DNA from: Hygrocybe punicea
Taxonomy: Eukaryota; Basidiomycota; Agaricomycetes; Agaricales; Hygrophoraceae
Assembly (NCBI GenBank): GCA_963556145.1
Contig: OY744467.1
Span: 3,658,001 to 3,722,000, forward strand
DNA length: 64,000 nt
Reading direction: 5' to 3'
The position numbers and the translations under genes were made by a program. The notes under the pieces were generated by a model, which saw nothing but the letters and a program-made list of their open reading frames with translations, ran no database searches and was not told where the DNA came from. Below, in pieces: positions 55,271 to 64,000 of the stretch; position 1 is the stretch's first letter; each line of letters begins with the position of its first letter.

Positions 55271-56184
55271 CTAACTACCAGGCACTTGTCTGGAACACAA
55301 TGTATACCTTACCTAGCACTCCTAGAATTAATTTTAGATTTTTCAGATGTGTACTTGCAAAGTTAGCTGTTTAAGGGTCCAATTTTGGCAAAGGCATAAA
55401 ATACATGGTGAATATCTCCACATATAAAATGAAATAAAATACATGAACTCCCCTCGGGGTAGGTGCATCATACCTACATCTCTTAAGGGTTTTGCCTGGC
55501 CATTGAGGTGTTGTAGTACATGTAATAATAATAGAAAATTCAGCCACCCTTCCCTATATGGCAACTAGACCCCATTTGGGACATCGGCAAATTCCGGTTG
55601 AAAGTCTCGTGCACGAGTTCAACAAGACTTGTCGTTTTCAACAACGACGCGACAATGGTGTGGATGCCAGAGCACCCCAGGTAAGTGGTCCATTTTATCT
55701 TTTTCATTTATTCTACTAACTACTTAAATACTTTTAGGTTTTTTTCCCGCACCCTCGTGCCAAACGAACGCGAACAAAACAAGCAGACGTGGATGCGGGT
55801 GACAAGGAGGGAGGACACAGCCCAGAATGGGGACAACCAAGGCCGACCACGACAGCAAGAACGGGGACGACGAGAATGAGGACGACGGGGTAAATGAACA
55901 AACGTGACCACGGCGCGAAAGGGGAAGACAACAATGGCAACCATGACAACGGGAAGACGACAACGAAGATGAGGATGACGAGTAGGGCAGCGGGCATGGG
56001 GACCGGGACGACGACCAGGAGGGGGAAGGGGACGACGAGGACCACGGAGCCCGTGACAACAAGGACGACAGCAACGGGGACGACAACCAGGACGATGACC
56101 AGGACAGTGAGCACGGGAACGGGGATGGGGACAACGGACAACGGAAATGAGGATGACCGGGATGAGGGAACGGGATGACGAGGA

Positions 56185-56652
56185 CTTGTTTAGTGGGCCA
56201 GTGCTGCGCATGGCATGAACGAGTTCTTTTTTCCCCCTCCTCACTTCTTTGCTGAATTAAGAAAATTGCATAAAGCATGTTACATATGGCATAAGATACA
56301 TGGCATGTGTTGCATATTGCATATTGATCTGATAAGCCCACCTCCCACCTCTACAACATCTACATTAGCATAAAAGAAATCTACATAGAGTGTCTTGAGT
56401 CTTCATCAACATTCTCTCTACCTGCCATCTCCCCTGTGTTGCACCATCATGGAACACTCTCAGCATGAAGCAATTGCTCAGGGAGCAACAGGTCAACTGC
56501 CAAACACAACTGCCCCCCAAACAGTGTGCTGACAATTAACTCACTTGCTGGTAGTGGGCCATTGCTACGCATGGCAGGTACGAGTCCTTTGGTCAGTCAA
56601 TAGGTCAAACATTATACATGTAAAAAATTAAGGTATACTTCTATCTAATATA
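56185..56652 (-). other. Helitron 2 3' region with duplicated terminus-like motif
   Basis: Non-coding. Motif GGCCA(G/T)TGCT(G/A)CGCATGGCA, then ACGAGT(T)C, occurs at 56194-56227 and 56557-56590, and in Helitron 1 at 29781-29814. It includes GCCA/TGGC and GAAC/GTTC inverted words able to form small hairpins, as expected near Helitron 3' ends. Confidence 0.65.
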
Positions 56653-57590
56653 TTATGGCTTTACATAAATGCTCATGACAAGTTTTCTACCATGACAAGT
56701 TTGCCAGTCTGGGTCCTTAATGAATTTTCTATGTCCTTGAGATCCAGATTCACTGCCATTCATACCATCATGATACCACACATCACCTTCTGCAGAAATT
56801 ATACGTGATGTAAAATGGAAATTTCCAAAGTATAAAAGACCTACCAAACAATATCTGATCCTAGTATTGCCCACACTTTTAAACTTGAGGTATTTACTTG
56901 GTTTGATTCTGTATGTGGAGTGGTCAAACAGTAATATCCCTGGGAACTGTGTATAGTGCACTGTGGATTTCAGTGCAGATTGACACTGAGGAAATTTATC
57001 TGCTGATCATTGTTCAAAGTTGTTGAATGTGTGAGAAGTTGATTTTGATGAAGTATGATCCATAACAAACACACAGCCCAACTTATCATCCACTGCAGGT
57101 CTGAAGAAGTCACCATTTGAACAAGTCTCTTGACTTTTTGCAATTTTGACATTGGTGGAGAATATGTCAAGTGTCAATTGAGATAGGCTGGTGCCCACAT
57201 GACCATAAGGATACATTAGTCTGTCTTTTGCATGAAGGATTTTTCTGATGTCATCCCTTACCTTTTCTAGACTCTTTATGCCTTGGGATGCTGCCAAAAA
57301 ATCAGTTCCAAGAGATTGAAGATAATTTGACTTGAGGTGCCTTGCATTCACATTCCATCGGAATCTGTTCTCATTCCAGATATCATAGAGTACTGTGAAC
57401 AAAGCATCATATGTACAGCTATAATTATTTTCATCCCACACCAGTCCCTGTGGCTTGTCAACAGCTGAATGTCTTTGAACTTTCTTTGGAACCTGCATAG
57501 CTGCTTCATCTTCAGCCTTTCTTTTTTTTGAAACATTTTGTTCAAGGTTTGGAGTTGTTCCTTGAGCAGAAATAAACGCTGTGGAAGGTT
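56653..57590 (-). pseudogene. Helitron 2: USP-like cysteine protease domain, broken
   Basis: The frame ending at 56653 contains the Cys box L-V-W-D-E-N-N-Y-S-C-T-Y-D-A-L-F (about 57440), a zinc-ribbon-like region, and after a TGA at 57009-57007 the half P-Q-C-Q-S-A-L-K-S-T-V-H, then the His box F-G-N-F-H-F-T-S-R-I-I-S, then V-W-Y-H-D-G-M. In Helitron 1 the zinc pairs are C-x2-C and C-x2-C; here several of these Cys are missing. It is joined to the helicase by a 1-nt shift in an A-run (plus-strand T-run 57589-57593). The fold resembles ubiquitin-specific proteases in the order of Cys box, zinc ribbon, His box. The role in Helitron biology is unknown; release from host modification is a guess. 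Confidence 0.7.
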
Positions 57591-59408
57591 TTTCTTGTCA
57601 TTATCTTTGGATTTTGAATTTTCTTTAGTCACCAGCTGCCATGGACTATCAGTGACTACAGGTAACATAGGCATTGCATCACAATTATTCCATGCCAAAT
57701 GTGTGTCAACATTTGCAGGAACAAAACCTGTCCCTTTCCATTTCTGATATTGTCTGATTATGGTATTTCTGCGGTTTCCATCCACATGATGAGGGAGTTC
57801 ATTTTCATACCTCAGTTTGGCAATATCATCTAGTATCTCCTGTTCTCTGAACTCCTGACGCAAGTAACCAGAACAGCCCCCAGTAATAACTCTGGGTTCA
57901 AAACCTTGTACAATAATGGTCCCATCCGCACTTGCACTCCTAGAAAGACAGGTGTAATATGATTGGTGTGAGGTGCAACTGTTCAAATGCACAACATTTT
58001 TTGGTCTTGTCTTTCCCTGTGATGTATAGTCTGTCATAGCAAAATTGGGCAGCACCCAGGCCTGCTGTCTTTCCACACTAACTTTGTCATCACTTGGGAA
58101 TATGCATTGAATTGTTTTTTTGTCCTTGACTACAGGCACTACATTGTCAGGTAGCCCAGGGATCTGTATCAGGCGAGGTGGCTTGTCCAATTCCACAAAC
58201 AAAGTGTCCAAGACTATCTTGCCATGGGGACCTATCAATGATTGCCAGCCAACAACAAATCCTTCTTGACCCTTTGTGATGCAAAGTTCAGTTGCTTCAT
58301 TGTTGCATATCATCACAGGCATGCCAAGACACAAGGAAAGTTTACCTGGAAAATGATCTGTTGCACCAGGCCTCAGACTCCATATGTGTGTTTGTTCTTT
58401 GAGAGACATGTCCCTTCTCTTTTGAACAGATTTAATTTTTTTGTTGATTTTTTTAGCCTCAAACAAGGCAGGATCAGGTGAATTTCCCCACTGGTCAGTA
58501 GAATAAAAATGAACCAACTTCTGTCCTGTGTCTATGGCAAATCTTTCACATCCAATCATGTTAATCTGGTCCTTCTGTGTGTGTCTACCACATATGACAG
58601 CAACATTCCTGAACTCTTTGGCTGCCAACTTGGGCTGGTCTGCTCGTTTACCAGCAACAAGACTCCTAAGAAATTTGATGTCATCGGGTATACATTTTCC
58701 ATATCTCATGTTCACCAGAGCTGTTCGAAGTTGGGCATCCCTTGGTGTTTGCAACTTTTGTCTCATATTTTGTCTCAGTATCACAACAGTGGTTATCTGA
58801 TGCCAGAGGCATTTCCCAATGGCAGCCTCCTGGTCACGCACAGTTAATCCAGCATGAAGTTGGGTTGACACCACATTGCTATATAGTGTCTTGCCCCCTA
58901 CAGGAGGAAGCTGGGCAAAATCACCTGCAAATATAAAGTTGATGCCTCCAAATGGTAGTTCATATTCATCAAGGGCTTTTGCTAGCTGAGAACTAATCTT
59001 GTACAGTTCATGACAAGCCAGCATGGAGACCTCATCAAGAAAAATATAGTCAACACCTTGCAACCTTTCCTTGAGCTGTGCAATGGCCATATTTTCAGAC
59101 TTTGGGTTTTGTGAACTAACTACTTGAATTCCTAGAAAAGAGTGATAGGTCAACCCATTATTTAGTGCTGCTGCAATTCCTGTTGGTCCAAGAATAACAA
59201 ACCTGTGTTGCTCCTTCTGTAGAGTAAAGAACTGAATGAGAGATTTAATCACCTGAGACTTTCCTGTACCTGCCATGCCTCCAATGTACAACTTTAGCTG
59301 CTCAGGGTCATGTTGAGTGGCATGGTTGGCAACAATTCGAAATGCCCATTCTTGCTCTTGATTTAATGTCTTGTCCCTGACCATTGAATCTATGTGATCT
59401 TGAGACAA
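57591..59408 (-). pseudogene. Helitron 2: Pif1-type helicase domain
   Basis: About 600 uninterrupted codons. Motifs in order: N-Q-E-Q-E-W-A-F-R-I (Q-motif region), Walker A G-M-A-G-T-G-K-S-Q, G-P-T-G-I-A-A, Walker B F-L-D-E-V-S-M-L, F-A-G-D-F-A-Q-L-P-P-V-G-G, R-Q-N-M-R-Q-K, and C-terminal Y-T-S-Q-G-K-T-R-P with L-S-R-S-A-S-A-D. This is the strand-unwinding motor of Helitrons. A TGA at 59432-59430 separates it from the upstream linker; the frame is otherwise continuous. Confidence 0.85.
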
Positions 59409-59429
59409 TTTTGTCTGGGCTTCAAAGGA

Positions 59430-60350
59430 TCAATACAAGTAGGATCTATCAACAATTTTCACTTGATTTTCCACAAACAACTCAGAGGTGACATGTTCAG
59501 TGGCTGACTTGTTCAAGGTGGTTCCTACATTACAAGTATTTCTTTCAGACAGCAACTCCTTGCGCTTGTCATTTACAGTGGCCTTCCATTTTGAACCCAA
59601 TTGTATACAACTAGGTTCAATTGGCTTCTCTTTCACAGAATCCAAACCATTAGGACTGTTGTCAAGCCAACCAGCAGCTTGCATGCAATGTTTCATGGCA
59701 TCCATTTCAGCCTGTTTGAGAATTCCATATTTTCCAAGCCTCATGAACAAGTCTATGTCCTCCTCCTGGTGATCATCGTATGCTTGATCAACATCATCAT
59801 CAATCAAGTCAATGTCATCATTGTTTTCAACCAAGTCAGAAGTCAACCATGAAGCAGACATTTGGGACAAGTTGTTTTTATGTTTTAGCTGAGCAGAATA
59901 GTCATCTCTAGCATCATTGCACTCATATCGGATGTTGAAATATTTCATCAGCTGTTTCTGTTCTGCAGTGAATTTATGGTTAGTAAATGTCTCATCCCAG
60001 CTGTAATCATCCTCCTTCAAGTCTTCTTTTTTTCTCCAAGGCTTGAACATTGCCAACATAGTAGCACAATAGTATTCACGATCACCTCTATCACACCGGG
60101 GTAGGCTCCCACCAAGAAAGTTTGGTACTTTGATCAGATGCTTGCTATTTGACGTCACATAATGAGATTCTTGCTGAGGATGATTATCCAGAAAATAATA
60201 ATATTGCAGACCATTTGTTTGTCTTTGCCCTTCACCATCATCAACAGCACTCATAACATCAAGTTTATCTTTTTCATTATCTGAATCTACATCATCTACA
60301 TCATCTACATCTTCTGAATCACTTTGTTGTACCTCATTAAGAATGTCCTA
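59430..60350 (-). pseudogene. Helitron 2: Rep-helicase linker
   Basis: Same frame as both neighbours, bounded by TAG at 60350-60348 and TGA at 59432-59430. It contains an acidic run (D-V-D-D-V-D-D-V-D-S-D) and the conserved block N-F-L-G-G-S-L-P-R-C-D-R-G-D-R-E-Y-Y, then M-L-A-M-F-K-P-W-R and Y-E-C-N-D-A-R-D-D-Y, which match Helitron 1. Confidence 0.82.
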
Positions 60351-63300
60351 AGAAGGTTTGACAATGTTTAGTTCATCATCAGAAGATGCATCATCTGTAA
60401 TGCCAGGTTCAGATTTAGTTGTCAGAGGTGTTTTCTTTGATTTCTTATTGGGTATCTTACATTTCTGAGCTGTCTGTATCCATGTGTACAATGACATGTG
60501 AGAGTATGACAGTGGCCGATATATGTAGTCAAACACAGCACTGTATGCAACATACTTCCCTGCCTTGTTTTGAATGACAACCTTTTCTGAAGCTTTTGAG
60601 GAACCCTCAGCATTGTTATTGCACTCTGGTTCAAAGAATATGTGATGAACAAAGCTTTTCCAATAAAAGGGAATAAAATCATGGCTTCTATAGTGGTCTG
60701 GATTTCCTAGGAGATACAAGGCAGACATTGGGGTCCCAATCTCTGATTTTGCTGTAAATGAATTCATCATCTGTGTGACCAACTTTCTGGCCTTTTCTTT
60801 TCTGGAAAATGATCCACTTAGCATTTCAGAATTCCTCTCATAGACTCCTTTGATGCTGTCAAACATTGTATATGTCTTTAAAGCAGTCTTTGTTACATAG
60901 TCTGATATGTATGCAACTACTGCTTTGACTGCTGTACCTGACAACAAACTTGTGACATCTGTGTTGCATCTCAGCACATATGTAAGGACAGGTGTGACAG
61001 TATTTAGCCATGGTTCACCTTTCTTGATATTTAATGCACCTGTCTGTAGATCTACTTCTGTCTGCTTAAATACAGTGTGTGGAAATCTGGCTTTGCAATT
61101 TCCTTGCTTGTTGAAGCAGGTTGGTCTTCTCCCATTTTTGCCTCCTCCACACTTATGAACATTAGACTTCAACAAAATATCATCAACTGTGGTTTTGAAC
61201 TTACTTTGCCAAACTTGATGCTTTTTGCACCTGGCACAGTCATCTTTTATAGGGTGCTTACATAGAGGAGGAGGTCGCTCAGGAAGAGTCTGTGTAGGAT
61301 CTTTATACTCTGGGTCCTTAGCAAGACATTCAACATCAGATGCAACTTTCTCCATAGGTCCAGTCATAAATTCCCCTACATGAACACTCTCCAGATACTC
61401 CACAAGTTTCTTCTGAAAGTTGGACTCTGGATCCATGATTCTGTCTCTTATTTCCTGAGGTGATAAGCTCCCTTGGATCCATAGAAGCAGGTGGAGATGC
61501 AAAGCTAGCCCTCCCTGTTGTTCTACTGTGCCATAATATGCTTCTGTGTCTCCATATGCACCTCGGTGATCAGAACCTACACCTAAGACATCCTTGATAA
61601 AAAGCTCACAAAGGAAGTGAAAGAATCTAGCACCCGCCACCGGATTTTTGCTCATGAGTTGGTAACGTTCATTATAGTCTCTTAAGAGTGGTGTAAAATC
61701 TTCTTTCTTATCTGCCCAATAGAGGGAAAGAGGATGTAGATTATCAGCTGGAGCAAAGGTAATAAACCATGATGGTGCTCCAATAAATGAGATAAGGGAC
61801 CATATTTCATTTCTCATGATTTTCTTGTTTGTGACAGACCCCTTTATATGTCCACCAACATGATCAATGTCCCTCAACAGCTTAAAGCAATTTTTTTCCT
61901 CTTCAGTTTCAGGGACAATTCTTTCCTCTTGGGCCATGCGGGTGCATAGACTTGTCAGAACTGTCTTATCAATGTGCAACAACCTGTTGGTGATCTCATC
62001 AAATTTTTGTTTGTCAGAGAGAATGTATCCTGCTGTTGCTGTGTCCTTGATCTGTTCATGGTTGAAGGCTATCAGAGGAAAATGAAAATCTTTCTGGAAC
62101 CTTTTGTCATGATATAACAAAAGATGACGCTTGTACATCAGGTCTGAGATGTGACTATTTTTTTGGTATTGATTTCCTATGCCTCCAAGGCCATATGGGA
62201 ACAGCCAAGGCATCATTTGAGGGTACAGTTGTGGGTTATTATACAAAGACTCTGGTTGACTTGCATGTCCCACAGCAAGGATCTTTCCATCCTTCATCAA
62301 ATGTCCAATAGCTATTGCCTTTAGAGCCTTTAATGTTTTTGTTGAGTATTCCTCTCCTGTAATCCCATGGACTGCAAAGGGACATGGACCTGAGGAAGTC
62401 CCTGCCTCTTCTTCATTATCATGAACTGAAGTTGCCTCCTGGACTTTATTATTTATAGAAGACAAATATTCCACAATAACTGGAGGCCCATCTTCTGGGT
62501 ATGACTCAAGATTTCTCTGGGAGATTTCAAGATCATAATAGTCACAGTGATTTAACTTGAGCCACTCAAGGGCATTTCCAACTTTATTTCTCCGCACCAA
62601 CAATGGTGTTCTTTCAAAGTCCTTGGGAGTAGGTTTACAGGGGCCTGTATAAATAAAAGCCAATATTTCATCCAACTCATCTTTAGATGGTGGCAAAACA
62701 TCATACACAATTGGAGTTGGATTTGCAAAAGATATAGCATTAGCAGTCATCTTATGCCACCCAGAGGACACTCTGACCAAGCATCTATTGTGACGAACTC
62801 TTGCCACCAACAACTGTTCTGCAAATGTTAAATTTGCTAGTTCAGGAGGCACATGTCCTAACCACATACCATTAGCTAGGGAAACTTTTGGAAGTTTGCT
62901 TACAGTCAGTGACTTATGACATCGGGAACATATGTGTTGGAGGTTAGACTCCACAATTGGGCCCTCAAAACATTCTACAGGATCATCCACAGTCTTTCTT
63001 TCCTTCCGAGTGATGCTGTCAAGGCATTGCAGCATATCCAAATTAACTGATGCATCTTTCAATAGCACAGACTTTGATTTAAGGGACAGCTCACCACATA
63101 CAGCACATCCTACCTCTTCAAAATTTTTAGATGACATATCCTTACACCAAGCTTTAACAATTTCATGTTCCATTTTCTGATCCAATGGAGATGGTGGAAA
63201 TATTCTCTTATTTTCTATACTATCTACAAGTGGGTCTGATTTCTTCTCATACTTGGTATTTCCTTTTGCCAAAGGAATGTTACTGTTAAGACATATTTTT

Positions 63301-64000
63301 GTATTTTTATATTTTCTTACAGCCCTGACATTAGCTTCTCTTCTTCTCTTTACCAGAGATTTAGCAGGTTTAAATAAAGTAATACAATTCTGACAATGAT
63401 CGCAATTGTGGTCTTGTATGATTTTTAGAACTTCTGGTAGAGGTGTTCTACTCTTGATATAAATTCCATGAACTGCAGCAATCAATTTCAGACTTGTTAT
63501 AGTCAAATTGTTTATAATTTTACCCAAAGGTACATCACAAAGCAAAGTATCTGTGTCTACCAAGTTTTTCTCAATTTGTTTGTTTCCAATATGGTGACCT
63601 TCAAATTTATACATCACATCTGCAGAAGGTGTGAACATCATATGATCTTTCAATAGATAGGGTTGTAATTGAGCCAAATAAAATAGTTCAGAAACCCCAC
63701 CTCCAATGTGATACTCATCATCTGTCAAGCTGGGATATTCACAAGATCCTTTACCCAAAGGAAACAAATTTATCCAATGCCATACATGATGCTGCAAGAC
63801 CAGGTAGTCATGTCTTCTCAATAAATTTCTCACAAAAAGTAGAGACAGTAACAGACATATGTGTTTTGGCATGATAGTACCATCTGTGATTGGATGATAC
63901 CTGTCATTCAAGAAGGTAGGTTTGTTGGAAATGTTCAACTTATATTGTGATGGCAAATGAGTTTGGAAACAACCATGCTCAGTATTGCAGATTGTGTGAT
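60348..64000 (-). pseudogene. Helitron 2: DUF6570-like domain and Rep (HUH/Y2) nuclease, 5' partial
   Basis: Over 1200 codons without a stop, still open at the window edge (no ATG is needed near 63956; that codon is TTG). In order: N-terminal region with two C-x2-C-type pairs; A-N-V-R-A-V-R-K-Y; C-x2-C zinc pair C-S-R-C; DUF6570-like V-R-H-N-R-C-L-V-R-V-S-S-G and Y-T-G-P-C-K-P-T; P-Q-M-M-P-W-L-F-P-Y-G-L-G-G; S-W-F-I-T-F-A-P-A-D; HUH site L-H-L-H-L-L-L-W (about 61495); Cys-rich segment ending K-A-R-F-P; Y2 motif Y-I-S-D-Y-V-T-K (about 60890). Catalytic residues of the Rep are all present. Ends at TAG 60350-60348. Protein type: rolling-circle replicase of a Helitron. Confidence 0.88.

Larger units (their letters stand above)
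53120..56184. mobile_element. Foldback element with spliced triplet-repeat arms
   Basis: The left arm 53303-55047 and right arm 55271-56184 are inverted copies once the 812-bp MITE 2 is removed (about 931 versus 914 bp). Each arm, read outward from the centre, has an AT-rich inner part, then CATTTGGGACATCGGCAAAT, then an exon-like end CACCCCAG|GTAAGTGG, a short intron with TACTAAC-like branch (clear in the right arm: 55681-55737, ending TTTTAG), then GTTTTTTT and a long GAC/ACG-rich exon. The left arm continues to about 53120 in the same triplet style; the right arm is cut at 56184 by Helitron 2. Related to 3220-3905. Confidence 0.8.
56185..64000 (-). mobile_element. Helitron 2, degenerate, extends beyond the right edge
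   Basis: Read right to left. Minus strand ...GGCCCACTAAACAAG|T at 56185 marks the 3' end, shared with Helitron 1. A second end-like copy, ...GGCCCACTACCAGCAAG|T, lies at 56544, closer to the coding part, so tandem 3' ends or an inserted small relative are possible. The coding remnant spans 64000-56653 in one main frame with three in-frame stops and one frameshift. The 5' end is outside the window. Confidence 0.88.

Noticed and set aside
63956..64000. Start of the Helitron 2 protein at 63956
   Set aside because: The codon there is TTG and the frame stays open to the window edge, so the protein is treated as 5' partial.

Overview
This is a repeat-dominated stretch of a filamentous basidiomycete genome, most likely an Agaricomycete. 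The evidence is a purine permease gene with 18 short introns and four micro-exons, a DUF6532-type gene, an HMG-box (MATA_HMG type) pseudogene, and Helitrons with a DUF6570-like N-terminal region. The order is an inference, and nothing here fixes genus or species.

Only one host gene looks intact: an AzgA-type purine (hypoxanthine/adenine/guanine) permease at 18154-20799 (+), rebuilt from 19 exons into one 549-residue frame. Three other host-gene traces look damaged: a DUF6532-like gene (4364-7078, -), an HMG-box pseudogene (16019-16745, +) and the C-terminus of a triose-phosphate-transporter-family protein (21120-21420, -). Several substitutions fit C-to-T decay at CpG, such as Arg to Cys in the HMG box and an apparent Arg CGA to TGA in two other reading frames.

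The rest is layered mobile DNA. (1) Seven hAT-type elements have TAGTG/TAGGG-like terminal inverted repeats and 8-bp target duplications (7304-8607, 8713-9032, 11617-12713, 22412-25955, 40644-41879, 44493-48356, 48372-49199); six duplications are exact and one matches 7 of 8. One of them, 22412-25955, carries a nearly complete hAT transposase. Four others share a gene-like cassette (intron plus triplet-repeat exon) and a recurring near-palindrome of about 55 bp. (2) Two large Helitrons lie on the minus strand (about 29771-38345, and 56185 to beyond the right edge). Their Rep/helicase protein ends in a cysteine-protease-like domain resembling ubiquitin-specific proteases. (3) Two 812-bp foldback MITEs with TA duplications (36028-36839, 53775-54586) interrupt a Helitron and another element. 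(4) Two short LTR elements lack pol (26793-29195; 45423-48065, nested in a hAT element), and there are several solo LTRs. (5) A MULE/FAR1-type transposase remnant (10700-13250) is split by a hAT insertion. (6) A large foldback element (53303-56184) surrounds the only assembly gap (55171-55270).

Tandem arrays with periods of about 21, 35, 57, 80, 82, 100, 146, 147, 171 and 660 bp fill much of the remainder. Insertion order can be read in places: a solo LTR and a MITE both landed inside Helitron 1 coding sequence; an LTR element landed inside a hAT element; and Helitron 2 landed in one arm of the 53-56 kb foldback.
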